DNA of 64,000 nucleotides from 38-11 sp964539975. GTDB taxonomy: Bacteria > Bacillota > Clostridia > Tissierellales > Dethiosulfatibacteraceae. Shown piece after piece: positions 53,733 through 61,846 of the stretch. Numbering within the stretch: the first letter of the stretch is position 1; every line of letters starts with the position of its first letter. A model generated the notes under the pieces. That model was not told the DNA's origin. It made no database searches and saw only the letters and a list, made by a program, of their open reading frames with translations. The position numbers and the translations under genes are program-made. The stretch spans positions 16,266 through 80,265 of the forward strand of contig CAZIKK010000010.1 in the NCBI GenBank assembly GCA_964539975.1, given 5' to 3'.

Positions 53733-54215
53733 CTAAACTTCCTTTTCCAACTCTTTGATTTTGTCTCTGATTTCCGCCGCTTTTTCGTATGCTTCCGTTT
53801 CTATTGCTTCGCTTAGTTGGTGTTTCAATTTTTCAATCTCTTTTTTCTGTTTCAACTCCGAACCTGCTTTCTCAGGTATCTTGCCACGATGGCTATCATG
53901 GCCATGAATGCTTCTGATTAATGGTGACAAATTCTTTTTGAATGATCCATAACAATGACTACATCCAAATTTACCTGATTGTTTAAATTCATCGTATGTC
54001 ATGCCACATTTCTCACACTGAAGTTTTTGAATTGTTTCTTGTTTATGAAAATCGGACAACCATCCAGACATAATGTTTTGCAATGAAAAAGGCCCATGAA
54101 ATTGAGAATGTTTTTTTGCACATTGCTCGCATAAGTTCATCTCGATCATTTTACCATTCACTATTTTTGTCAAACGTATTTTCGCATTGTTCACACCGCA
54201 TTCATCACAAGTCAT
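53733..54215 (-). CDS. mcsA: McsA, zinc-binding activator of McsB
   Basis: 160 residues with four CxxC pairs (CDECG, CEQCA, CEKCG, CSHCY) for zinc and a C-terminal UVR motif (EAYEKAAEIRDKIKELEKE). Activates McsB and links it to ClpC. Spaced 12 bases from ctsR and 11 from mcsB. Confidence 0.95.
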   Translation of the reverse strand: MTCDECGVNNAKIRLTKIVNGKMIEMNLCEQCAKKHSQFHGPFSLQNIMSGWLSDFHKQETIQKLQCEKCGMTYDEFKQSGKFGCSHCYGSFKKNLSPLIRSIHGHDSHRGKIPEKAGSELKQKKEIEKLKHQLSEAIETEAYEKAAEIRDKIKELEKEV

Positions 54216-54227
54216 ACTCTCACCTTC

Positions 54228-54701
54228 CTATATTAATATTAATAACATTTCTCTTAACAAATCTGCTCGAATTGTATTCCTATCCCCATGAAAAATCTTT
54301 CCTAAAGCTCTATCACTCAGTGCTCTTAGCATCACTTGCATCTCTCTTTTGCTTACAATTTTTTTGTCCATCAAGCTATTGAGGATACTTTCCGCTTGCC
54401 CTTTCGTAACAGATTCACCTATGACTTCTCTGAGGATTGTATCAATATGTTTATCTGGGTTTGCTTTAATCTTATAAATCCTAACATATCCGCCTCCACC
54501 ACGTTTGCTTTCAACCACATAGCCTCTCTCATTTCCAAATCGCGTTGTGAGTACATAATTGATCTGTGAAGGAGCACAATTGAATTTTTGAGCTAAGATA
54601 TTCCTTTGGATTTCTATGCTGTCGGTTGATGCTTTATCAATGATTGCATTGATATGTGCTTCTATAAGATCACTCAGCTTGGCCAATGTCACCACCTCCA
54701 A
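54228..54701 (-). CDS. ctsR: Transcriptional repressor CtsR
   Basis: 157 residues; an N-terminal winged helix with the beta-wing ESKRGGGGYVRI that contacts DNA, and a helical C-terminal dimer/McsB-binding part. Represses clp genes until heat shock. First gene of its own operon; its operator lies in the leader, so it is autoregulated. Confidence 0.96.
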   Translation of the reverse strand: MEVVTLAKLSDLIEAHINAIIDKASTDSIEIQRNILAQKFNCAPSQINYVLTTRFGNERGYVVESKRGGGGYVRIYKIKANPDKHIDTILREVIGESVTKGQAESILNSLMDKKIVSKREMQVMLRALSDRALGKIFHGDRNTIRADLLREMLLILI

Positions 54702-54708
54702 ATCTGAC

Positions 54709-54725
54709 TTTGACTTTCTTTGACC
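54709..54725 (-). promoter_or_regulatory. CtsR operator
   Basis: Minus strand GGTCAAAGAAAGTCAAA, a full match to the heptad direct repeat RGTCAAANANRGTCAAA recognised by CtsR. A further partial repeat (GTCAG) follows. It lies about 12 bases downstream of the -10 box, where binding would block transcription. Confidence 0.92.
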
Positions 54726-54736
54726 TTCTTAGCATT

Positions 54737-54770
54737 ATTATAGCACTTGATTTTTAAAAATCAAGTGCTA
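54737..54770 (-). promoter_or_regulatory. ctsR promoter within a 30-bp perfect palindrome
   Basis: Minus strand -35 TTGATT (54764-54759), 16-bp spacer, -10 TATAAT (54742-54737). The stretch 54741-54770 is a perfect palindrome with halves TAGCACTTGATTTTT and AAAAATCAAGTGCTA, so the -35 and spacer can form a hairpin in read-through RNA from ctpA. It may serve as the ctpA terminator as well. Confidence 0.8.
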
Positions 54771-54778
54771 TCCCTATC

Positions 54779-55993
54779 TTATTCGGCCAGAATCTCCAAT
54801 GCCTTTTGAAGTTGCGTATCTTCCTCAAGGTTTTCTGGTCCATACAATGCTTCATCGGGTAATTCCACATAAACATTTGGTTCAATACCAATGCCGTGTA
54901 TGTTAATGTTGTTTGGTGTGAAATATTCTGAAACAGTCAGTTTAACCCCTGAACCATCTTCCAACGGCATGATTCTTTGGACGATTCCTTTTCCAAATGT
55001 TTGAGTCCCCACCAAAACACCTGCATCAGTGTCTTTAACAGCTCCCGCTAAGATTTCTGAAGCACTAGCGCTTCCTTCGTTGATTAATACAACTAAAGGC
55101 ATCTCTAAACTGCTCTTACCAGAATGGTAATATTCTCTTTCGCCACCTTTGGTTTCCGTATAAGTAATAATGGTCTCGCCCAACAACATATCGGCGATTT
55201 CTGCCACTGATGAAACCAATCCACCTGGGTTAAATCTTAAGTCAACAATCAAACGCTCCATTCCCATTCTTTTCATCTCGTCAATTGCTTTTTCAAAGTC
55301 TTCATCTGTTTGTTGGTCAAAAGTTGTAATTCGAACGTACCCAATGTCCTCGGTCATCATTTCATGTTTGACTGTTGCAATTTTAATGTTTTGTCTTGTG
55401 ATAACCACATCAAAGATGTCCACTCCACCGTCTTTTAAAGGGCGGTTGATGGTGACGGTCACATCGGTTCCCGGTTTGCCTTTCATCACGTTAACCGCAT
55501 CCGACAACCGATCCCCAGTGTATTCTTGACCATTTACTTTAACGATATAATCCCCTGTTCGAATTCCTGCTTTATCCGCTGGTGTGTCTTCAATTGGTGC
55601 AACGACAATGATTTTATTGTCTTCCGTGACTGATACATAAACGCCAATGCCACTATATTCTCCTTGGGTTTGTTCAATCAACGAGTTGAAATCGTCCACT
55701 GTCAAGTATTCTGAATAGGGATCTTGTAACACATCTAGTATCCCAGAAAATGACCCTTCCATCAAATCTTCCTTATCAACATCGTATAAAAACTGACTGC
55801 TAACATAATCTATGATGTATTCATGTTTAGAATATTTGTTTTCCAACTGGCGCAACTCATCGTATCTCGACATGGTGATGATGATCCGATCATCATGTTT
55901 GAATCCTACATATAAACTCCCTGCTAATGTCAGTGAAAACGTCAGTAACATTGCAACAAGCGTCATAAGAACTGCTCTTTTTTTTGATATCAT
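54779..55993 (-). CDS. S41 family carboxyl-terminal processing protease (CtpA/CtpB type)
   Basis: 404 residues. An N-terminal membrane helix (about 8-28) anchors an extracellular protease; a PDZ domain is at about 105-190 (GIGVYVSVTEDN, PADKAGIRTGDYIVKVNG), and the catalytic Ser in NEGSASASEILAGA and Lys in GTQTFGKGIVQ follow. The family cleaves envelope proteins. It is the gene before the ctsR operon, separated by the palindrome. Confidence 0.93.
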   Translation of the reverse strand: MISKKRAVLMTLVAMLLTFSLTLAGSLYVGFKHDDRIIITMSRYDELRQLENKYSKHEYIIDYVSSQFLYDVDKEDLMEGSFSGILDVLQDPYSEYLTVDDFNSLIEQTQGEYSGIGVYVSVTEDNKIIVVAPIEDTPADKAGIRTGDYIVKVNGQEYTGDRLSDAVNVMKGKPGTDVTVTINRPLKDGGVDIFDVVITRQNIKIATVKHEMMTEDIGYVRITTFDQQTDEDFEKAIDEMKRMGMERLIVDLRFNPGGLVSSVAEIADMLLGETIITYTETKGGEREYYHSGKSSLEMPLVVLINEGSASASEILAGAVKDTDAGVLVGTQTFGKGIVQRIMPLEDGSGVKLTVSEYFTPNNINIHGIGIEPNVYVELPDEALYGPENLEEDTQLQKALEILAE

Positions 55994-56088
55994 ATAAATA
56001 CTCCTCGCCCAACGTCCATATTAGATTGCTATATTCTATCACAGGAACCTTTGGTATCATTTAATTAATGATGTTATCAAACTTTTTC

Positions 56089-56117
56089 TTGATTTAATCC
56101 TCTTATCTATTTATAAT
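56089..56117 (+). promoter_or_regulatory. Promoter of tRNA-Arg
   Basis: -35 TTGATT (56089-56094), 17-bp spacer, -10 TATAAT (56112-56117), about 15 bases before the tRNA. Confidence 0.82.
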
Positions 56118-56131
56118 AGTATTGTTGCCAT

Positions 56132-56208
56132 GCACCTATAGCTCAACTGGATAGAGCACCGGTCTTCGGAACCGGGTGTTATGGGTTCGAGTCCTATTAG
56201 GTGCACCA
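56132..56208 (+). tRNA. tRNA-Arg (anticodon UCG)
   Basis: 77 nt including encoded CCA. Acceptor GCACCTA/TAGGTGC, D-arm GCTC/GAGC, anticodon stem CCGGT/ACCGG with loop CTTCGGA (anticodon TCG at 56166-56168), and T-arm ATGGG/CCTAT around TTCGAGT. The next base after CCA is the first N of a scaffold gap. Confidence 0.96.
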
Positions 56209-56308
56209 NNNNNNNNNNNNNNNNNNNNNNNNNNNNNNNNNNNNNNNNNNNNNNNNNNNNNNNNNNNNNNNNNNNNNNNNNNNNNNNNNNNNNNNNNNNN
56301 NNNNNNNN
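56209..56308. other. Scaffold gap of 100 N
   Basis: Exactly 100 N, the convention for a gap of unknown size. Missing sequence includes the C-terminal half of exoA. The left contig ends exactly at the tRNA CCA. Confidence 0.97.
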
Positions 56309-56713
56309 TCCAGTGGCGTATTCTTGAAAAGCCTCATAAAAATCCATTTTGAACTGCAAGCGTTCATCTCTTTGTTTGCCATTTGGAAAATATATATTCA
56401 TTAGAACAAAATCTCCAAAATCCATATTGATGGTTCTGCCTTCATTGTTAAATCTATCCTCGGGCAACCCATACCAAACCGAATCCGGTGTAATTTTTGT
56501 ATAGATCGCCGTCCCACTGTACCCCTTTTTTTCTGCTGAATTGAAGTAAGCTTTGTATCCAGGTATGTTTAACAGTGTTTCATCCAGTTGTTCCTCTTGT
56601 GCCTTTGTCTCTTGCAGACAGAGTATGTCCGGGCCTTCTATTTGGATCCACTCAAGAAATCCTTTTTTCGCTACCGCACGAATGCCGTTAACATTCCATG
56701 AAAATATTTTCAT
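56309..56713 (-). CDS. exoA: Exodeoxyribonuclease III, C-terminal half missing in gap
   Basis: Only the first 135 residues (of about 250) are present. MKIFSWNVNGIRAV, LCLQETKAQ, GYSGTAIYTK and NIYFPNGKQRDERLQFK are typical of the AP-endonuclease/ExoIII family. The rest, with the catalytic Asp/His motifs, lies in the gap. ATG at 56713 has GAGGAGGA upstream. Confidence 0.93.
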
Positions 56714-56745
56714 TCTGTCCTCCTCGTTGATTTACTGCTTTTTTT

Positions 56746-56773
56746 ATCATACCATACCTTGCGCTTTTTTCAA
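56746..56773 (-). promoter_or_regulatory. Promoter of exoA
   Basis: Minus strand -35 TTGAAA (56773-56768), 16-bp spacer, extended -10 TGGTATGAT. Divergent from the miniprotein-ndk promoter 20 bases away. Confidence 0.75.
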
Positions 56774-56792
56774 CTAAAAAAGACTGCCTTAT

Positions 56793-56821
56793 TTGACTTT
56801 TTGACAACAGCATACTATTAT
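56793..56821 (+). promoter_or_regulatory. Promoter of miniprotein-ndk
   Basis: -35 TTGACT (56793-56798), 17-bp spacer, -10 TATTAT (56816-56821). A TTGACA three bases further in gives an alternative -35 with poor spacing. Confidence 0.72.
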
Positions 56822-56858
56822 ATTAAAGTTGAAAGTAAATATTATTAGTAGGAGCGTC

Positions 56859-56954
56859 ATGATGTTATATTCGAATAAATTGCGAAAAACCCTATCTGTT
56901 ATCGTAATCGTGATGATTATCGTCGGACTTGTGGTTCCTATGCTCAGGTGGTGA
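56859..56954 (+). CDS. 31-residue membrane miniprotein ahead of ndk
   Basis: Short gene between its own promoter and ndk. ATG at 56859 (or the next codon) has TAGGAG five bases upstream. The product begins MMLYSNKLRKTL, has a hydrophobic helix at about 12-27 (SVIVIVMIIVGLVV) and ends PMLRW. A short basic N-terminus, one helix and few residues beyond it resemble the general form of single-pass miniproteins such as Listeria Prli42, but I cannot assign it to that family. Its TGA stop is two bases before the ndk ATG and its last codons hold the ndk ribosome-binding site (AGGTGG), so translation should be coupled. Confidence 0.7.
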   Translation: MMLYSNKLRKTLSVIVIVMIIVGLVVPMLRW

Positions 56955-56956
56955 CA

Positions 56957-57385
56957 ATGGATAATAAACATGTCGAAAAAACATTGGTCCTAATCAAGCC
57001 CGATGCTGTTCAAAAAAAATGCGTGGGTAAAATCATTGCTCTGTATGAGGAAAGCCGTTTAACTTTGGAGTCCATTAAAATAATGATTCCTGATGAATCA
57101 TTATTGGAAAAACACTATGCCGAACATAAAGACAAGCCTTTCTTTCCCCACCTTATCCGATTCATGTCTAGCGATCGAATTGTTGCTATTATTCTTTCTG
57201 GAAAAGATGCCATTGAAAAAGTTCGGAAAATCAATGGAAAAACAGATCCTGCCAACGCGTCTGAAGGTACTATCCGCTATCTTTTCGGAACAAATGTAAC
57301 TCAGAATGCTGTGCATGGGTCCGCAAATACTATCGATGCAAAGCGTGAAATTGACATTTGGTTCACAGAAAACTCCCGGCCATAG
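56957..57385 (+). CDS. ndk: Nucleoside diphosphate kinase
   Basis: Balances nucleoside triphosphate pools. 142 residues from ATG at 56957 (MDNKHVEKTL); LVLIKPDAVQKK, ILSGKDAIEKVRKINGKTDP, SEGTIRYLFG and the catalytic His in NAVHGSAN are present. The usual HGSD is HGSA here. A GTG nine bases earlier in frame lies inside the miniprotein gene and is less likely. Confidence 0.93.
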   Translation: MDNKHVEKTLVLIKPDAVQKKCVGKIIALYEESRLTLESIKIMIPDESLLEKHYAEHKDKPFFPHLIRFMSSDRIVAIILSGKDAIEKVRKINGKTDPANASEGTIRYLFGTNVTQNAVHGSANTIDAKREIDIWFTENSRP

Positions 57386-57401
57386 ACCGGGAGTTTTTTT
57401 T
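57372..57401 (+). terminator. Terminator after ndk
   Basis: Stem ACTCCCGG/CCGGGAGT with a seven-base loop containing the ndk TAG, then TTTTTTT. It also lies just beyond the nifJ stop and may serve both convergent genes. Confidence 0.92.
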
Positions 57402-60400
57402 AGTACTTCATTTCTGCCATTCTTTTATAGGATGCGTATCTTTCATTAGCATCTTTTTCTGCTTTTTCAAACAACTCTTCCGCTACATCTGGGAATTGTC
57501 TCTGCAAAGCAGTATACCTTACTTCACTCATCAAGAAATCTCTGAATGATTCTTTTGGTTCTTTTGAATCAAGAATAAATGGATTTTTACCTTCTTCCTT
57601 AAGTCTAGGATCGAAGCGATATAAGTGCCAGTATCCTGAATCAACCGCTCGCTTCTCTTGGTATTGAGTTCTTCCCATTCCTTCCTTGATACCATGATTG
57701 ATACATGGTGCATAAGCAATAATTAGAGAAGGTCCTTTGTAGCTTTCGGCTTCTACTATTGCCTTCATAAACTGATTCTTATTTGAACCCATTGATACTT
57801 GAGCTACATAGATGTACCCATATGTAGTCGCGATCATTCCCAAGTCTTTCTTTTTAACATTCTTGCCTGCTGCAGCAAACTTAGCTGTTGCCGCTGTCGG
57901 TGTTGCTTTAGATGATTGTCCTCCTGTATTGGAGTAAACCTCTGTGTCGAATACCAGCACATTTACATCCTCTCCGCTAGCAAGAACATGGTCTAATCCA
58001 CCATAACCGATGTCATATGCCCAACCGTCTCCACCAACAATCCAAACAGACTTTTTAATTAAGAAGTCTTTTTTCTCAAGAATGTCTTTGATTTCATTTT
58101 CACAGCCATCACAAGTCTTCATTCCTTCTAAGGCTTCGATTACCTTATTGGATGCAGCTTTTGAGCCATCTCCATCTTCCATGTTGTCAATCCAATCTTT
58201 GAAAGCTTCTTGAACATTGGCTGGAACACAGTCTTTCTTCAATAGCGCCGTCATTTTTTCCTGGATGCCTTTTCTTATCTGGTTTACACCCATTAACATT
58301 CCATATCCGTATTCTGCATTGTCTTCGAATAAGGAGTTTGCCCATGAAGGCCCTTTTCCATCTGCATCTTGACAATACACAGTTGATGGTGCTGATGCAC
58401 CCCAAATAGATGAACAACCTGTTGCATTGGCAATCATCATACGGTCTCCATACAACTGAGTGATGACTTTGGCATATGGAGTCTCACCACAACCAGCACA
58501 TGCTCCTGAGAATTCAAGATATGGGAATGCAAATTGACTCCCTTTGAGTGTCTTTTTATCCATCAACGTATCTTTTATACTTACATTGTTAATTGCGTAG
58601 TTCCAATTAGGAATCTGTTCCTCTGTTTGCGATGCGATAGGTTTCATGATCAATGCTTTTTGCTTCGCAGGACAGATATCGGCACAATTGCCACAACCTG
58701 TACAATCCAATGGTGAAATCTGTATTCTATATGTCAGTCCGTCAAATCCTTTCCCAGTGGCTTTAATCGTTTCAAAGGTTTCAGGTGCGTTCCCTTTTTC
58801 TTTCTCATTCACAAGGAAAGGTCTGATGACCGCATGTGGACACACAAACGCACATTGGTTACACTGGATACAGCTATCTTTTTGCCATTCCGGAACGTTA
58901 ACTGCAATGCCTCGCTTTTCGTAGGCAGATGTCCCTTGTGGGAAAGTTCCATCTTCTCTTCCAACAAATGTGCTGACTGGCAGATCATCTCCCTCTTGTC
59001 TGTTCATTGGCTCTAAAACATTGGTGATAAATTCNNNNNNNNNNNNNNNNNNNNNNNNNNNNNNNNNNNNNNNNNNNNNNNNNNNNNNNNNNNNNNNNNN
59101 NNNNNNNNNNNNNNNNNNNNNNNNNNNNNNNNNNGGTGACCACAGCGTATTCAATAAGAAAGTACCGCCTTTTTTCAATCCTTTAAGTAGGTTGTACTTA
59201 TCTACATACGACTGTTGTGAACAAGAGATGAAATCTGCCTCGCTTATCAAATAAGTTGATCTGATTGGTTTGTCCCCAAATCTCAAGTGAGAAATAGTCA
59301 CACCACCAGATTTTTTGGAATCATAGGAGAAATAACCTTGTGTGAACAAATCTGTATTATCTCCAATGATTTTGATTGCGCTCTTGTTAGCACCAACTGT
59401 TCCGTCTGAGCCAAGTCCCCAGAATTTACATCGAATGGTTCCTTCTTGTGAAGATTCAATGGCTTTAGAAATGGGCAATGACTTAAATGTAACATCATCC
59501 ACTATCCCAATTGTGAACCCATCTTTTGGCTCATTGACATCTAGGTTTTCATAAACAGATACTATTTGTGAAGGTGTCGTGTCTTTCGAACCAAGTCCAT
59601 AACGCCCACCCACAATTAATGGTTGTTCTTTTTTGTTGTAGAACATAGCTTTCACATCCAAATACAAAGGCTCACCAATAGAACCTGGCTCTTTGCATCG
59701 ATCCAAAACCGCAATTTTTTTAACTGACTTTGGCAAAACATCAAAGAAATATTTCTCAACAAAAGGCCTGTACAGGTGTACCTTTACCACACCCACTTTT
59801 TCACCTTTCGCCATTAGGTAATCAATGGTCTCATCAATGGTTTCAGTAACTGATCCCATTGCTATGATTACTTTTTCAGCATCCTCTGCTCCATAATAGT
59901 TGAACGGCTTATAATTTCTGCCTGTAATCTTATTGATATCGTTCATATAAGATTCCACCATGCTTGGCAATGCATCATAAAATACATTTGAAGCTTCTTT
60001 CGCTTGGAAGAATATATCTGGGTTTTGTGCTGTTCCCCTGGTCACAGGACTTTCTGGTTTCAAAGCACGATCTCTAAATGCCTTCAACGAATCATAATCT
60101 ACCAATTTGGACAATTCATCATAAGGCATCACTTCGATTTTTTGGATTTCATGAGATGTTCTGAATCCATCAAAGAAATGCACAAATGGTACTCTTGATT
60201 TGATCGCTGTTAAATGTGCCACTGCAGCCAAATCCATTACCTCTTGAACGCTACCAGATGCCAACAAAGCAAAACCAGTTTGTCTAGCTGCCATCACATC
60301 AGAATGATCTCCAAAAATAGATAAAGCGTGACCTGCAACTGCTCTTGCACTCACATGAAACACACCTGGCAACAATTCACCAGCAATTTTGTACATGTTC

Positions 60401-60684
60401 GGAATCATCAACAAAAGACCTTGTGACGCTGTAAACGTTGTTGTCAACGCACCTGCAGCTAATGATCCATGTACCGCTCCTGAAGCACCGCCTTCGGATT
60501 GTAGCTCTGTTACTCTAACTTCTTGACCAAAAATATTCTTCTGACCATTTGCAGCCCATTCATCAACCAGTTCCGCCATCGTTGAAGATGGAGTAATTGG
60601 ATAAATGGCCGCTACATCTGTAAATGCATACGCAACATATGATGCTGCCGTATTTCCGTCCATACTTTTCATGACTTTTGACAT
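57400..60684 (-). CDS. nifJ: Pyruvate:ferredoxin (flavodoxin) oxidoreductase, interrupted by gap
   Basis: Oxidises pyruvate to acetyl-CoA and CO2 with reduction of ferredoxin, the key step of clostridial fermentation. Single-chain form. N-terminal domain YPITPSSTMAELVDEW; beta-domain RFGDKPIRSTYLI; two [4Fe-4S] motifs CIQCNQCAFVCPHA and CTGCGNCADICPAK; proximal cluster cysteines in SGACAGCGETPY; TPP motif GDGWAYDIGYGGLDH; C-terminal domain to KRMAEMKY. As given it is 1094 codons including about 34 in the gap; related enzymes have about 1170-1180, so roughly 80 more residues are missing than the N run implies. Apart from the gap the frame is open. Confidence 0.95.
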   Translation of the reverse strand: MSKVMKSMDGNTAASYVAYAFTDVAAIYPITPSSTMAELVDEWAANGQKNIFGQEVRVTELQSEGGASGAVHGSLAAGALTTTFTASQGLLLMIPNMYKIAGELLPGVFHVSARAVAGHALSIFGDHSDVMAARQTGFALLASGSVQEVMDLAAVAHLTAIKSRVPFVHFFDGFRTSHEIQKIEVMPYDELSKLVDYDSLKAFRDRALKPESPVTRGTAQNPDIFFQAKEASNVFYDALPSMVESYMNDINKITGRNYKPFNYYGAEDAEKVIIAMGSVTETIDETIDYLMAKGEKVGVVKVHLYRPFVEKYFFDVLPKSVKKIAVLDRCKEPGSIGEPLYLDVKAMFYNKKEQPLIVGGRYGLGSKDTTPSQIVSVYENLDVNEPKDGFTIGIVDDVTFKSLPISKAIESSQEGTIRCKFWGLGSDGTVGANKSAIKIIGDNTDLFTQGYFSYDSKKSGGVTISHLRFGDKPIRSTYLISEADFISCSQQSYVDKYNLLKGLKKGGTFLLNTLWSXXXXXXXXXXXXXXXXXXXXXXXXXXXXXXXXXXEFITNVLEPMNRQEGDDLPVSTFVGREDGTFPQGTSAYEKRGIAVNVPEWQKDSCIQCNQCAFVCPHAVIRPFLVNEKEKGNAPETFETIKATGKGFDGLTYRIQISPLDCTGCGNCADICPAKQKALIMKPIASQTEEQIPNWNYAINNVSIKDTLMDKKTLKGSQFAFPYLEFSGACAGCGETPYAKVITQLYGDRMMIANATGCSSIWGASAPSTVYCQDADGKGPSWANSLFEDNAEYGYGMLMGVNQIRKGIQEKMTALLKKDCVPANVQEAFKDWIDNMEDGDGSKAASNKVIEALEGMKTCDGCENEIKDILEKKDFLIKKSVWIVGGDGWAYDIGYGGLDHVLASGEDVNVLVFDTEVYSNTGGQSSKATPTAATAKFAAAGKNVKKKDLGMIATTYGYIYVAQVSMGSNKNQFMKAIVEAESYKGPSLIIAYAPCINHGIKEGMGRTQYQEKRAVDSGYWHLYRFDPRLKEEGKNPFILDSKEPKESFRDFLMSEVRYTALQRQFPDVAEELFEKAEKDANERYASYKRMAEMKY
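59035..59134. other. Scaffold gap of 100 N inside nifJ
   Basis: Second run of exactly 100 N. It removes the region between the gamma-type domain (ends GGTFLLNTLWS) and the ferredoxin domain (begins EFITNVLEPMN). True length judged from family size is about 340-350 bases. Confidence 0.97.
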
Positions 60685-60706
60685 GAGATATAACCCCCTT
60701 GGTTAA

Positions 60707-60718
60707 ATTGTATACAAT
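60707..60718. promoter_or_regulatory. Operator-like palindrome in nifJ leader
   Basis: Perfect 12-bp palindrome ATTGTATACAAT about 15 bases downstream of the predicted nifJ transcription start. The TTGTATACAA core is the form of sites used by several GntR-family repressors; the regulator is unknown. Confidence 0.5.
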
Positions 60719-60738
60719 ATGCAGTATCGTCAATGACT

Positions 60739-60767
60739 AGTATAATATGCCATTGCGCTCTCGTCAA
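60739..60767 (-). promoter_or_regulatory. sigma-A promoter of nifJ
   Basis: Minus strand -35 TTGACG (60767-60762), 17-bp spacer, -10 TATACT (60744-60739). A second TTGACG lies at 60733-60728 without a good -10. Confidence 0.8.
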
Positions 60768-60891
60768 TAGGAAAAGGTTATTATTTTGTGAGAGCTCCCC
60801 TGGCAGACACCTTAATCCATTGCGTCAGCTCATATTCTTGACTGTTCATCAACTCAACTACATTGTTAAACCTTGTTATTTTAGCCCTCAT

Positions 60892-60918
60892 AAAATTGTA
60901 CTTCAAAAATACAATTTT
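60892..60918 (-). terminator. AT-rich hairpin at the hprK end
   Basis: Nine-bp perfect stem AAAATTGTA/TACAATTTT with a nine-base loop; the 5' arm overlaps the hprK stop. T-rich 3' arm, so weak terminator. Between it and the nifJ promoter (60768-60891) I see no gene or other signal. Confidence 0.6.
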
Positions 60919-61846
60919 AATCGTTTGATTGTTTGTTCACTTTTGACATTTCAACTCTTCTATTGTATTCTTCCTCAATTGAATAGCCCAGCAACTTCTG
61001 TCTTAGGTTCATTGCTGCCACCTCGACAATAGTGGCAATATTTCTTCCAGGCCTTACCGGTATGCTAACCCGGTTAATATTGACATCAAATACTTTCTCG
61101 TATTCATCATCAAAGCCTAATCGATCATAATAGGCAGTTTCAGACCAATCTTCCAAGTCAACTATCAGAATCAATTGTTGCTTGATCTTAACCGACCCAA
61201 CGCCATATAGGTGTTGCACATCAATGATTCCAACTCCTCTTATTTCAAGTAAATGTCTAGTCAAAGGCTCTGATTGGCAAAAGATTTCATGGTCAATTTT
61301 TTTCACAACCACAGCATCGTCGGCCACTAGTCGATGCCCTCTCTTAATGAGTTCCAATGCTGTTTCGCTTTTACCAATGCCGCTTTTACCACGGATCAAA
61401 ACACCTACACCGTAAACTTCCATTACCACACCATGTACCGTTTTTTCTGGTGCCAACATCTCATCCAAGTGATGCACGAGTTTGCTACTGAATTTTGATG
61501 TTTTGTCTTCACATCTAAATAAGACCCTGTTGTGTTTTTTGGCACAATAAATCATCGTCGGATCAATTGGCAAATCCGTGGTGACTATAACAGCCGGTAT
61601 TGGATACGAAAAAACTTTGTCCAGTCTGTTTGCTTTTTGATCCCCATTCAATGTCTCAATATAGTTGGTTTCTGTTTTTCCTATGATCTGAATGCGTTCA
61701 AAAGCAAAAGTATCAAAAAAACCCGCCAACTGTAGTCCTGGTCTATTCACTTCACTATTTGACAGCATGATTTTACAATCTTTAGGCATATGTATGATTT
61801 CAAGTTTCAAGGTTTCAATGATTTCGTTAATAGATATGGCTTTCAT
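60917..61846 (-). CDS. hprK: HPr kinase/phosphorylase
   Basis: Phosphorylates and dephosphorylates HPr at Ser46 for catabolite control. 309 residues: N-terminal domain (1-130), P-loop GKSGIGKSETALELI, and the family signature IRGVGIIDVQHLYGVG. The C-terminal helix is intact. Four-base overlap with uvrC. The HPr gene itself is not in this window. Confidence 0.97.
   Translation of the reverse strand: MKAISINEIIETLKLEIIHMPKDCKIMLSNSEVNRPGLQLAGFFDTFAFERIQIIGKTETNYIETLNGDQKANRLDKVFSYPIPAVIVTTDLPIDPTMIYCAKKHNRVLFRCEDKTSKFSSKLVHHLDEMLAPEKTVHGVVMEVYGVGVLIRGKSGIGKSETALELIKRGHRLVADDAVVVKKIDHEIFCQSEPLTRHLLEIRGVGIIDVQHLYGVGSVKIKQQLILIVDLEDWSETAYYDRLGFDDEYEKVFDVNINRVSIPVRPGRNIATIVEVAAMNLRQKLLGYSIEEEYNRRVEMSKVNKQSND

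Noticed and set aside
56111..56713. Open frame of 200 codons running from exoA through the N gap into the tRNA antisense strand
   Set aside because: The frame is open only because N codes are ignored. The part after the gap is the reverse complement of tRNA-Arg, not an ExoIII C-terminus.
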